Assembly: GCF_014075995.1 (NCBI RefSeq)
Contig: NZ_CP055153.1
Location: 124,001-188,000 of the forward strand
From: Adhaeribacter radiodurans
Lineage (GTDB): Bacteria; Bacteroidota; Bacteroidia; Cytophagales; Hymenobacteraceae
DNA: 64,000 nucleotides
Direction: 5' to 3'
Part shown: piece by piece, positions 17,865 to 27,207 of the stretch
How the letters are laid out: the number at the start of each line of letters is the position of its first letter
Position numbering within the stretch: position 1 is the stretch's first letter
Program-made: the position numbers and the translations under genes
Notes under the pieces: generated by a model
The model's input: only the letters and a program-made list of their open reading frames with translations
The model's database searches: none
Told to the model about the DNA's origin: nothing

Positions 17865-19652
17865 ATGCAGCAAAAACATACTTATGATATGGGCTTGATT
17901 GGTAACTGTGCTTACCTCGCCCTCATCCGGAAAGATACCAGCGTGGCCTGGTTGTGTTGGCCTCGTTTCGATTCTAGCTTTGTATTTGGCGATTTGCTCG
18001 ACAAAAAAAAAGGCGGAGAATTTAGTATTCAACCCAGCACTTCTTCCTATAACAGTTATCAATATTACATTGAAAATACCAATGTGCTATGCACCGAAAT
18101 AGAAAATGAAGATGGCCGCTACCGGATAACCGATTTTGCTCCTCGTTTTTCGCAGTACGATCGGTATTACAAGCCGCTTATGTTCATTCGTAAAATAGAA
18201 CCCTTGGCTGGTTCGCCGCGGGTGAAAGTATGTTGTGAACCGGTGGGGCAGTATGGTGCTCATAAGTTAGATCAGCGCCGTAGTAGCAATCATATCGCAT
18301 TTCTGGGTATGGAAGAAGAAGTTCGGTTAACTACTAATATTTCATTAAGCTACATTCTGGATAAAGAACATTTTGTGCTAAATGAGCCTAAGTACCTGGT
18401 AATGACTTACGGCGCACCTTTGGAAGCTCCCTTGGAAAGTACCGCCGAAGTGTTTTTGACCAATACCATTAAATATTGGCGCAATTGGGTAAAAAATACT
18501 AGCATCAGTAACTTTTACCAAACCCAGGTTATTCGTTCGGCCTTAGCTTTAAAACTGCACCAGTACGAAGACACCGGAGCTATTATAGCCGCTACTACAA
18601 CTAGCTTACCCGAAGCGCCTCATAGTACCCGCAACTGGGATTATCGTTTTTGCTGGATGCGCGATACGTATTATATTTTAACGGCTTTCAATAACATTGG
18701 TCACTTTGAGGAGTTGGAGCGGTATTTCCATTACATTGCCAATGTGTCGGCCAAAGCCAAAGATAAGTTTCAGCCGCTTTACTCCATTAGTACCAGCACC
18801 GATTTAATTGAAAAAGAACTCGACCATTTGGATGGTTATTTAGGTAATAAACCCGTCCGGATTGGAAATGATGCGTATACGCACATTCAGAACGATGTGT
18901 ATGGCCAGGTACTCGTAGCCTTGTTGCCTTTGTACGTAGACCGCCGGTTTATCGGGGAAGAAAGGGTAGAATCCGAAAAGCTTATTTATAAAACACTCTA
19001 CCACATTCAGCGCACCATGGATATACCCGATGCCGGTTTGTGGGAGTTCCGTAATTTTGCCCAGTATCATTGCTATACGTACTTGTTTCATTGGGCGGGT
19101 AGTAAAGCAGCTTTAAAAATAGCCAATTACCTGCAAAATCAGGAAATGGCGCAAATGGCCGAGCGCCTGATGAACGAAGCAGCTAGTAAAATAGAGGCTT
19201 GTTACGATCCTGTACGGGGAGTTTACACCAATGCCATTGGCTCGCCTCACCTGGATGCCAGTACCATGCAGTTAATTTTAATGGGTTACTTAGATCCGAA
19301 TTCGGAAAGGGCACATTCTCATTTGCGCAACCTGGAGCAGGAATTAAAAACACCCAACGGATTATTTTACCGCTACCGCCACCAGGACGATTTTGGTATT
19401 CCGGAAACTACTTTCCTGATTTGTTCTTTCTGGTATGTTGAGTCGCTGGCCTGCGTCGGACGATTACAAGATGCCGGTCGGGAGTTTGAACGACTGCTGG
19501 CTTATACCAACCATTTAGGTTTACTAAGTGAGGACGTAGATGCCACTACGGGTAGTCAGTGGGGTAATTTCCCGCAGGCCTACAGCCACGTAGGTTTAAT
19601 GAATGCTGCGTACCGGATTACTAAACGCCTGGATGTACCGAATTTTATTTAG
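17865..19652 (+). CDS. GH15 family glycoside hydrolase (glucoamylase/trehalase-like)
   Basis: The 595-residue cytoplasmic protein opens MQQKHTYDMGLIGNCAYLAL with no signal peptide and has the two-part GH15 layout: an N-terminal beta-sandwich (about 1-240) and an alpha/alpha toroid. Landmarks are RNWDYRFCWMRDTYYIL, LDHLDGYLGNKPVRIGNDAY, DAGLWEFR with the likely general-acid Glu, and WGNFPQAYSHVGL near the C-terminus. Members of this branch include proven trehalases (mycobacterial and archaeal GH15) as well as glucoamylases. The position directly after the trehalose synthase/phosphatase favours trehalose turnover. The position before GNFPQ, where a base Glu might be expected, reads TGSQW. A glucan-trimming role is the main alternative. 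Confidence 0.85.
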   Translation: MQQKHTYDMGLIGNCAYLALIRKDTSVAWLCWPRFDSSFVFGDLLDKKKGGEFSIQPSTSSYNSYQYYIENTNVLCTEIENEDGRYRITDFAPRFSQYDRYYKPLMFIRKIEPLAGSPRVKVCCEPVGQYGAHKLDQRRSSNHIAFLGMEEEVRLTTNISLSYILDKEHFVLNEPKYLVMTYGAPLEAPLESTAEVFLTNTIKYWRNWVKNTSISNFYQTQVIRSALALKLHQYEDTGAIIAATTTSLPEAPHSTRNWDYRFCWMRDTYYILTAFNNIGHFEELERYFHYIANVSAKAKDKFQPLYSISTSTDLIEKELDHLDGYLGNKPVRIGNDAYTHIQNDVYGQVLVALLPLYVDRRFIGEERVESEKLIYKTLYHIQRTMDIPDAGLWEFRNFAQYHCYTYLFHWAGSKAALKIANYLQNQEMAQMAERLMNEAASKIEACYDPVRGVYTNAIGSPHLDASTMQLILMGYLDPNSERAHSHLRNLEQELKTPNGLFYRYRHQDDFGIPETTFLICSFWYVESLACVGRLQDAGREFERLLAYTNHLGLLSEDVDATTGSQWGNFPQAYSHVGLMNAAYRITKRLDVPNFI

Positions 19653-19657
19653 TAAGT

Positions 19658-19701
19658 AAACTAGAGAAGCTTAAAAAAGGTTTTTTAAGCTTCTCTAGTT
19701 T
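19658..19701 (+). terminator. Strong inverted repeat closing the trehalose module
   Basis: A perfect 21-bp inverted repeat (arms starting AAACTAGAGAAGCTTAAAAA) has only GG between the arms and starts 6 bases after the stop codon. The T6 run in the descending arm makes it a good terminator for the GH15 gene. Confidence 0.75.
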
Positions 19702-19798
19702 AAAAAGAAAGAGGGTAGCATAGATAAATGAACCGCAACGCTTTGGCTTGGTAAATATTAAAACAAACTGCTATTTATTATTAAAATTATAGTTCTTT

Positions 19799-19826
19799 AA
19801 AGCCGCTCTTCGGAGTGGCTTTTTTA
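19799..19826 (+). terminator. Second terminator with TTCG tetraloop
   Basis: A 10-bp stem with one mismatch (AAAGCCGCTC / GAGTGGCTTT) is capped by the stable TTCG loop and followed by a T run. It lies about 100 bases after the previous hairpin with no gene between them, so it may back up termination or mark a gene that has been lost. Confidence 0.7.
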
Positions 19827-20253
19827 TTTATAGTTGTTATAAGTGCATAAAGTTTTTACTACGAGTTTACGTTAAATCATGCTGTAATCTAACTCAAACC
19901 ATTATTAGTTTTTATATAATTATTAGTTGCTTTTTTAGTACAATGTTTATAAAGTTGTTCTTTGAAAAATTGGTTTGCTTTAAATAGTAATTTCTAAATT
20001 GCTTATAAGTCAGAGGAATAGGTATAAGGGGTATGTGTTTTTACCTTAAAGCAAGCAGTGCTTCGATTTTATACTGTTTAGCCGCTTTCGGAAAAGTTAG
20101 CATAAGACATTTTGCTTCTGTTAGAAGAATTTTATCCGGATTAAAAAAGCCATTTCGATGTGAATCCCAAAACCTACCCGTATAAACAATATCTGCAAAT
20201 CAATTTGCTTGTTTTCTTGTCTAGTATTCTTCACGACAAAAATTCAGGCCTAG

Positions 20254-20663
20254 TTTGCTCTCGAGAACTATAGGTTAAACATAGAAAAAGATACTACTAA
20301 TCGGAAGGATGGTATTAATAAAATTTACTTTGTAAGAACCGGCGATATTCAATTGGCCTATAATAATGATAAAAACAGCAAAGGAATTGCCGCCAATACT
20401 GGCTTGGGCGTTTTATTCTGGCGCTTTTGGAAAACCGGATTAGAGTTGCAATTAGATGCCAAAGTAAACGTAGCCTCTACTGTAGATACTATTTCGGCCC
20501 TGATGCAGAATAATGTTATAGCCGATAAACGGTTATTTGGTAGGTATGTGTTGGTACCGGCTGGTTCGGGACAAGCTACTTCTATTATTTACTAAGCAAA
20601 AGTACGGTTCATGTGGGCGGAGAATTGTTATTAGCCTTAAGATTAATAAATATCCGGGCCTAA
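20254..20663 (+). pseudogene. Frameshifted remnant of an unidentified gene
   Basis: One frame is open from after a stop at 20251 to a stop at 20593, encoding NKIYFVRTGDIQLAYNN, TGLGVLFWRFWKTGLELQLD and GRYVLVPAGSGQATS. Just before that stop, another frame carries on plausibly as FYYLLSKSTVHVGGELLLAL to a stop at 20661. The first frame has no ATG at its head, and the switch near 20580 looks like a frameshift, so I read this as a decayed gene. The alternation of hydrophobic and polar residues hints at beta strands, perhaps an outer-membrane or surface protein, but I do not recognise the family. The rest of 19830-20757 shows nothing I can interpret. Confidence 0.45.
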
Positions 20664-20757
20664 GCTTTCTTGCCCATCATTTACGCGCGAAAGAACCAAT
20701 TGGAAAGTCTCCCCTCACAAGCGGTTTAAAAAAGTAAATGTAAGATGCAGGAATGGG

Positions 20758-21261
20758 TTAGTACCTTAACCCTACTTTTTTAAAAATAAAATGAAGTAAC
20801 CAGAGAGGACCAATTAATAAAAATTTTAGATCGTCGAGGAAAGAAGGTTTTTTGCCTTCTATTTTATGCCCAATGAACTGACCAATCCAGGCCAGAACAA
20901 AAATATACAAGCAGACTTGCCAGAGTGGGAGCCACCCGTTTTCCCGATGCAATATCTCTAGCGTAATAATAATAGCCGAAAACACTGAAATTATTAGCAA
21001 CATAGTAAGAGCCAGAGGAACAGATAAGCGGAAATAGTAAATAATAGAAAAAATAATCAGGAAAGTAGCCCAGTTAAAGTACCGTTGAGCGGCACCTAAA
21101 AAGCTAAGTTGCGGAAAAGGAATAGACCATACCAAACCCAACAAACTAAAGACAATTAATGGTACGCAAATCCAGTGAATAAGCTTATTTACTGGATTTT
21201 CATGGCTTTCAGCGTACTTATCAAAATAAGTATCTAAGGTTCGATTTACAACTGCCGGCAT
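20758..21261 (-). CDS. Mpo1-like / DUF962 membrane protein
   Basis: The 167-residue protein has the DUF962 signature: YFDKYAESHENPVNKLIHW at the N-terminus, four hydrophobic helices, and WIGQFIGHKIEGKKPSF near the end. The yeast homologue Mpo1 is an Fe(II)-dependent dioxygenase that shortens 2-hydroxy fatty acids by alpha-oxidation, and the conserved His residues (SHENP, LIHW, IGHK, LLHF) are its candidate iron ligands. Bacterial members are poorly characterised. It probably sits in the inner membrane and acts on 2-hydroxy acyl chains, which occur in Bacteroidota sphingolipids; this last link is inference. It stands alone, with long gaps on both sides. Confidence 0.82.
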   Translation of the reverse strand: MPAVVNRTLDTYFDKYAESHENPVNKLIHWICVPLIVFSLLGLVWSIPFPQLSFLGAAQRYFNWATFLIIFSIIYYFRLSVPLALTMLLIISVFSAIIITLEILHRENGWLPLWQVCLYIFVLAWIGQFIGHKIEGKKPSFLDDLKFLLIGPLWLLHFIFKKVGLRY

Positions 21262-22243
21262 AGCTAAATATACAGATTTTCTGGCATATACCAGCAGAAT
21301 TTTAGTAAAAATATGGCCAATATACCAAAAATTACCTTACTGTTTCTTTCTAAAACTAGGCGCTTACAATCAGATATACCCAAATCTTTGTCTGATTTTG
21401 TGAAGGATAAAAGCCAATTTCAGTATAACTATTTTTCTGCCTGATTTCTCACTTTTCAATATCAGTAAATATGGTGGAGGATTTTAGGGTTTCCATACAG
21501 TTGTGGTGAGTGTCAGCCAGGGCGACATGTATACTTATAATGCCGGCATTAATGAGTAAGTAAGCGGGGATAAAATGTTTCTGCTACTGCTTTAATGTTG
21601 TATAATGATTTCTATTTAGTTGTACTTATCTTAGAAAAGTGCGCTTTGATGAGCATTGAAATAGTGATTGTATTTTCTTTATTAAACCGGTTCATTGCTT
21701 AATTATTTTTTAATAAAATAAGCAATGTGTTGATGAAGAATTAGTAGTTAAGACGATTATATACTAAATGTTTCTTTTTAGTTATTGTAAAACTTACAAA
21801 TTGGTTTTTCTTAGGTAATACCTGGGTGAAATACCTTTATACGTGTTTAAAGTAGGTATATGTAACAGAAAACAACCTATTAGGTGACATTTTACCCCTT
21901 TCAGTTAACATTCTGTATCCATATTAGAAACATTTAATAGTCTTTTGTTAACAGTAGTGTTGGTAAATTTATAAACGCGTATTTATATAAAAGCGCGTTG
22001 CTTAAAGCTATGTCTTGCTTTTTATTACTTTTTAAATATTTGAATGTTGTTCAACTTATCAGACGCTCCGTTTGATTTTGATTGCTTGCTGGGTCGGAAA
22101 TTTAAATAACACTTATCAATTATACTTAACTCTAAAACAGATAAAACAATTTGGACTATTAAGCTGCCTTCTAGGTTAGACTTAGAAGCTATTTTTCAAC
22201 TTTAAACCGCATTAAACACAATTATTTTAATTAACTATTATTT
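21262..22243. other. Long leader/intergenic region upstream of the PUL
   Basis: This 982-base AT-rich gap lies between the divergent DUF962 gene and susC. It holds no convincing open frame. A long regulatory region is expected before a PUL controlled by a hybrid sensor, and the target site of the regulator at 36667 is likely here, but I could not define a repeat or a full Bacteroidota promoter match by eye. Confidence 0.5.
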
Positions 22244-25200
22244 ATGATGAAAAACAAGTACCAATACAGGAATAACGTGTTGCGTAATTCAATTTGTAGC
22301 TTGCCGCAAGCCGGGCGCATTTTGGTATTACTATTAACTGTTATAAGCCTGTCTATTTCTACTAGCTTTGCTCAGACTGCGTCCGGAAAACACCCTATAA
22401 CCGGTAAAGTAATCTCAGCAGTTGATAATCAAGGATTACCTGGGGTAAGTATATTAATAAAAGGAACTTCAACCGGAACAGCTTCTGATGTAAACGGTAA
22501 TTTTTCGCTGGAAGCTGCTAATACCGATGTATTAGTAATATCCTACATTGGTTTTGTGAGCCAGGAAGTTACAGTTGGCAACAAAGCGCAAATTAACGTT
22601 TCTTTAAAAGAAGATGCTAAGGCATTAAATGAGGTAGTTATTACTGGTTACGGTGAAATTAAACGCAGTGATTTAACCAGTGCACAAACTACCATTGGAG
22701 CAAAAGAAATCGAGAAAACAGTTAATACTACTATTGAACAAGCTATTCAAGGCCGGGCCGCGGGTGTTTATGTTACCCAAAATACAGGCCAACCGGGTGG
22801 GGGTGTTTCGGTAAACGTACGTGGTATTAATTCCATTAATGGTACAAACGAGCCTCTTTATGTAGTAGATGGTGTTCAAATTCAGCCAGGTAATGTTGGT
22901 TTTGGAGCTACCAGTTCGTCTAATCCATTAGCTGGATTAAACCCAGCAGATATTGAAAATATGGAGATCCTGCAGGGGCCATCGGCCACTGCTCTTTATG
23001 GTTCCAGAGGAACGAACGGGGTAGTTTTAATTACTACTAAAAGAGGTAAGTCCGGCGACATGAAAATAAATTACGGTTATACCTACTCTTTGCAGGATAA
23101 GCCAAAAGCCGTTGAAGTAATGAGTCTGCAGGAATATGCTCAAATGACGAATGAAATGCGGGTATTAACCGGAGCAACGCCAAACTTGGATTTTCAGGAT
23201 CCTTCAATATTAGGTGCCGGAACAAACTGGCAGGAGGCATTATTTAAAAGAGCTCCTTTACAAAAGCACCAGCTTAGCTTGTCCGGTGGAGGAGAAAAAA
23301 GCCAGGTTTATGTTTCAGGTGAATACTTTAATCAGGATGGTATTGCTGTTGGTTCAAATTTCAAACGTTACTCTTTCCGGTTAAATGTAGATAACCAAGC
23401 GCGTAAGTGGCTTAAATTATCTACTAATTTATCGGTTAACCAAACAAATGAAAACTTATCCTCTACGCAGGAAAATGTTATCTTAACCGCCTTGCAAATG
23501 TCTCCTGCAATTCCGGTAGTAAATCCAAATGGTACCTGGGGTGGTGCAGACGAAACCAACGGAGCGGCTGTTCAATATACTCCTTTGAACCCGATTGCCA
23601 TGGCTAATTTAGTTCAAAACGATTTACTCAGAAGAGGCGTTATTGGCGGCTTGAATGCGGAAGTAAATCTTTTGAAAGGATTAACTTTCCGTACTTCTTT
23701 AAGTGGTAATGCTAATTTTAATAACTCCAATTACTTTGTTCCTTCTTACCAGATAGGTGGTCGTAATAATCCAACTGCTACCTTAAATACAAGTAATACA
23801 GCGAGTACTTATTGGAACTGGAACCAATTACTACAATATAATAAAACCATAGGCAAGCACGCTATCAATGCCATGGCTAGCCACGAATCCCAGTCTGGAA
23901 GATATCAGGATATTTCAGGCCAGAGACAAGGCTTTTTATCTAACGATTTCCCGGTGTTAAGTGCGGGTAATTCTCAAGGTCAAACCAACAACAGTAATCT
24001 AAGCGATTGGGCACTGGAATCTTATTTAGGCCGGGTTATTTACACCTTTAATGAAAAGTATGTATTACAGGGAGCTATCCGGACTGATGGTTCTTCTAAC
24101 TTCGGACCGGATAACCGTTGGGGAGTTTTCCCATCCGTTTCTGCTGCCTGGAATATTTCGCAAGAACCTTTCATGAAATCTATACCGCTTATTAACGATT
24201 TTAAACTTCGTTTTGAAACAGGTTTAACCGGTAACCAAGGTTCTGGCGGTATTTATTCTCCTATGAGCACCATTCCTACTACCTGGGGATCCGGTTTTGT
24301 GGTTGGTCAGTATGGTAACCCTGCTTTACAGTGGGAAGAAACCAAGACTAATAACATAGGATTTAATATTGCTTTACTGCAAAACAGGATTCAGTTAGAA
24401 GGTGATTTCTACATTAAGAAAACTGATAACCTGTTAATGACCTTACCATTACCTGATTATTTAGGTGCTACCGGAAACGGCAGTATTGGAAAACCAACCG
24501 TAAACATCGGCTCCCTGGAAAATAGAGGATATGCCATAAGCTTGAATACTGTTAATATTGACCGGGGTGGATTTACCTGGAATACAAACTTCAATGTTTC
24601 CGGCTTCCGTCCTAAAGTAACTGAGTTCTATTCTGCTTCTGCTATTGTGGAGCGTTCGGCTTGGTTTATGAGAGCTTTTACCCAACGTGCGGTTGTGGGT
24701 CAGGCTCCTTGGCAATTCTATGGTTATATCGAAGAAGGTATTTTCCAGTCTAAAGAAGAAATTGAAGCGAGTGCTTTACCAACCCGTAATGGAGTGGAGT
24801 TACCTGTATCGGCTACTGATGGTGTTTGGGTAGGTGATACTAAATACAAGGACATTAATGAGGATGGTATGATTGACGAAAGAGATCAGACTTTTATCGG
24901 TAATCCTTGGCCAAAGGCAACTTTTGGTATGACGAATACTTTCAATTACAAAGGTTTTGACTTAATGGTATTGTTAACGGGTTCTTATGGTAACGATGTT
25001 TACAACTATGTACGCTTCTATAATACCAACCCAAATAACATCAATGTTGGTCAGAACATGATGAAAGAGACTTATAATTATGCCAGAATAGGTGGCGATG
25101 CTGCTAATCCGGTATTAACCAATCCAGGTTACGATGTACCCCGGATCACTGCTACTAACGTGAACGGTAACTTCCAACGGATCACCAATAAATATGTAGA

Positions 25201-25468
25201 AGATGGATCCTACATCCGTTTGAAAAATGTGCAGCTTGGTTACAATGTTCCTAAAGCCTTCTTAGCCAAACAAAATATAGTACAAGGTGCCCGCTTAACT
25301 TTTGGTATACAGAACCTTTATACTTTCACCAAATACAAAGGATTTGATCCGGAGGTAGGTGCTTATGTAGGTCGGGATGCCCAAGTAAGTGCGCAAACGA
25401 TTGGGGTAGATTATGGTCGTTATCCGCTTACCCCGATGTACACTTTTAGTGTAGGAGTTGATTTTTAA
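22244..25468 (+). CDS. SusC/RagA-type TonB-dependent outer-membrane transporter
   Basis: The 1074-residue protein has a signal peptide (ILVLLLTVISLSISTSFAQ), then a carboxypeptidase-regulatory-like domain (about 48-125, ITGKVISAVDNQGLPGVS), a plug domain (about 130-245, with VVITGYGEIKRSDLTSA and RGINSINGTNEPLYVVDG) and a 22-strand-type barrel ending YTFSVGVDF. SusC proteins import oligosaccharides across the outer membrane with energy from TonB, while SusD acts as a lid. The susD gene follows after only 9 bases, so the two are co-transcribed. This is the first gene of the PUL. There is no extra N-terminal STN domain, so control by an ECF sigma/anti-sigma pair is unlikely; the hybrid sensor at 36667 is the better candidate. 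Confidence 0.95.
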   Translation: MMKNKYQYRNNVLRNSICSLPQAGRILVLLLTVISLSISTSFAQTASGKHPITGKVISAVDNQGLPGVSILIKGTSTGTASDVNGNFSLEAANTDVLVISYIGFVSQEVTVGNKAQINVSLKEDAKALNEVVITGYGEIKRSDLTSAQTTIGAKEIEKTVNTTIEQAIQGRAAGVYVTQNTGQPGGGVSVNVRGINSINGTNEPLYVVDGVQIQPGNVGFGATSSSNPLAGLNPADIENMEILQGPSATALYGSRGTNGVVLITTKRGKSGDMKINYGYTYSLQDKPKAVEVMSLQEYAQMTNEMRVLTGATPNLDFQDPSILGAGTNWQEALFKRAPLQKHQLSLSGGGEKSQVYVSGEYFNQDGIAVGSNFKRYSFRLNVDNQARKWLKLSTNLSVNQTNENLSSTQENVILTALQMSPAIPVVNPNGTWGGADETNGAAVQYTPLNPIAMANLVQNDLLRRGVIGGLNAEVNLLKGLTFRTSLSGNANFNNSNYFVPSYQIGGRNNPTATLNTSNTASTYWNWNQLLQYNKTIGKHAINAMASHESQSGRYQDISGQRQGFLSNDFPVLSAGNSQGQTNNSNLSDWALESYLGRVIYTFNEKYVLQGAIRTDGSSNFGPDNRWGVFPSVSAAWNISQEPFMKSIPLINDFKLRFETGLTGNQGSGGIYSPMSTIPTTWGSGFVVGQYGNPALQWEETKTNNIGFNIALLQNRIQLEGDFYIKKTDNLLMTLPLPDYLGATGNGSIGKPTVNIGSLENRGYAISLNTVNIDRGGFTWNTNFNVSGFRPKVTEFYSASAIVERSAWFMRAFTQRAVVGQAPWQFYGYIEEGIFQSKEEIEASALPTRNGVELPVSATDGVWVGDTKYKDINEDGMIDERDQTFIGNPWPKATFGMTNTFNYKGFDLMVLLTGSYGNDVYNYVRFYNTNPNNINVGQNMMKETYNYARIGGDAANPVLTNPGYDVPRITATNVNGNFQRITNKYVEDGSYIRLKNVQLGYNVPKAFLAKQNIVQGARLTFGIQNLYTFTKYKGFDPEVGAYVGRDAQVSAQTIGVDYGRYPLTPMYTFSVGVDF

Positions 25469-25477
25469 TTAATTAAA

Positions 25478-27148
25478 ATGCAAAAAATGTTTAAGATAGA
25501 TTTAAAAAAATATGCGGCCGGCCTGATGCTTTTAGGATTAGTTACCAGCTGTAAAGATGATTTTCTGGATCGTCCGCCATTAAGTCAAATTACTGATATA
25601 CAGTATTATAAAACAACGGACCAGGTGTTAATGGCAACTGCCCCACTGTATAGCGGTGTATGGTTTGGCTATAACGACAAGGCGGCAGTAGGTATTGGCG
25701 ATGGCCGGGGCGGAACATTCTTTTCTCCTTCTTATGAGATGGAGCACGTTCGGTTGGCTAGTACTGCTACGCAAGAATCAGTAAATGGCGCCTGGCAATC
25801 ATTTTTTAACATTGTTGGGCAATCTAATGCCGTTATCAACAACGTAAACAAGTATGCTTCAGACGCAGTACCTGGTAATATTAAACAACATGCTATTGGA
25901 GAGGCTCGCTTCTTTAGGGGTTTAGCTTATTCTTACCTGGTGCAAACCTGGGGAGCAGTGCCGCTGTTAGAGGATAATACCAAAGCTTTTACGGATACCT
26001 CTTTAGCTCCTAATACTGTAGAAAGTATTTGGGAATTTATTATCCGGGATATCAGATACGCCTCTAAAGTTTTACCTGCGGTGCCAGTTCAAAAATCACG
26101 ACTTACTAAATATTCTGCTCAAGCAATGTTGTCCCGGATGTTCCTGACCCGGGCGGGTGTAGGAGCAAATGGTACTCGTCGTCAGTCGGATTTAGATAGC
26201 GCGGCTTACTACTCTAAATCTGTAATGGATGCTAACTATTATAAGTTGCTACCTAGTTACGAGGATTTATATTTAACAAAAAACAACGGAAACGAAGAGA
26301 CTGTAGCTGCCTTGCAGTGGGTGTACAATGGTGGAAATACCTATTGGGGTGCTCAAAACACGCAGCAAGCTTATATGGCCTTTTCTTCTAGCATCACCGG
26401 TTTTGGTGATGGTTGGGGTGGTGACCACGGTGCTACTATGGACATCCTGAAAACGTATGAAGAAGGGGATAAGCGTAGAAAAGCTACCTACATGTTCCCT
26501 GGTGATACTTATTCTTACATTACCGAAGAAGTAAACGACCCTAATAAACCAGGTGCCAAAATCAAACGTCCGCTTCAGGTAACTACCGATAATAACGGTG
26601 CAGATACATATAAAACCCGCGCCAATATCAAAAAGTACGTAGTAGGCCGTCCGGAAGATAACGATGGAAGAGTTGTACAGATGGGAACTGAAATTCAGAC
26701 TTATCTGATGCGGTATGCAGAAGTATTATTAGTATATGCAGAAGCAATTTTAGGAAACTCAGCCTCTACATCAGATGCATCGGCCTTACAAGCTTTTAAC
26801 GAAGTACGGGTAAGAGCGGGTGTGCCAGCAAAAACTTCTATTACCTGGGAGGATATTTATAAAGAAAGACGGACTGAACTTGCTATGGAAGGACAATCCT
26901 GGTATGATATTACTCGGCTGCATTATTATAATCCAAATTTAGCTTTACAGAAACTGAGTCAGCAGGACAGAGGAACTTACCGGATTACGCCAAACGCAAA
27001 AGTAAACGCTACTTCCTGGACCATTGAATCTGTTACGCCGCAGTTTTACTCTGTTACGGAATCTAGTTTCTATGTGCCTTTACCTGCAGCAGAACTTAGC
27101 CGGGCTCCTAACTTACGGAAAACACCTGTTCCTTATCAGTTTGAATAA
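25478..27148 (+). CDS. SusD/RagB-family nutrient-binding outer-membrane lipoprotein
   Basis: The 556-residue protein starts with a lipoprotein signal whose lipobox is LVTSCKDDFLDRPP (Cys near residue 25), and the CxDxxLD region is typical of SusD. TPR-like helices follow, with RFFRGLAYSYLVQTWGAVPL, and the C-terminal half has the family motifs YAEVLLVYAEA, LQAFNEVRVRAGV and ERRTELAMEGQSWYDITR. SusD sits over the SusC barrel at the cell surface, binds the glycan and opens to deliver it. It lies 9 bases after susC and 59 bases before the surface glycan-binding protein gene, consistent with one operon. Sequence alone does not identify the sugar. Confidence 0.95.
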   Translation: MQKMFKIDLKKYAAGLMLLGLVTSCKDDFLDRPPLSQITDIQYYKTTDQVLMATAPLYSGVWFGYNDKAAVGIGDGRGGTFFSPSYEMEHVRLASTATQESVNGAWQSFFNIVGQSNAVINNVNKYASDAVPGNIKQHAIGEARFFRGLAYSYLVQTWGAVPLLEDNTKAFTDTSLAPNTVESIWEFIIRDIRYASKVLPAVPVQKSRLTKYSAQAMLSRMFLTRAGVGANGTRRQSDLDSAAYYSKSVMDANYYKLLPSYEDLYLTKNNGNEETVAALQWVYNGGNTYWGAQNTQQAYMAFSSSITGFGDGWGGDHGATMDILKTYEEGDKRRKATYMFPGDTYSYITEEVNDPNKPGAKIKRPLQVTTDNNGADTYKTRANIKKYVVGRPEDNDGRVVQMGTEIQTYLMRYAEVLLVYAEAILGNSASTSDASALQAFNEVRVRAGVPAKTSITWEDIYKERRTELAMEGQSWYDITRLHYYNPNLALQKLSQQDRGTYRITPNAKVNATSWTIESVTPQFYSVTESSFYVPLPAAELSRAPNLRKTPVPYQFE

Positions 27149-27207
27149 AAGTTAATTTCCTATCTGCCCTAAATATGATTAGGGCAGATAGATAAAATAA
27201 ATGTTAT

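Noticed and set aside
20537-20737. Rightward 66-residue open frame
   Set aside because: It starts inside the decayed gene at 20254 in a third frame; its translation has no recognisable features, and the alternative frame gives a better continuation of the remnant.
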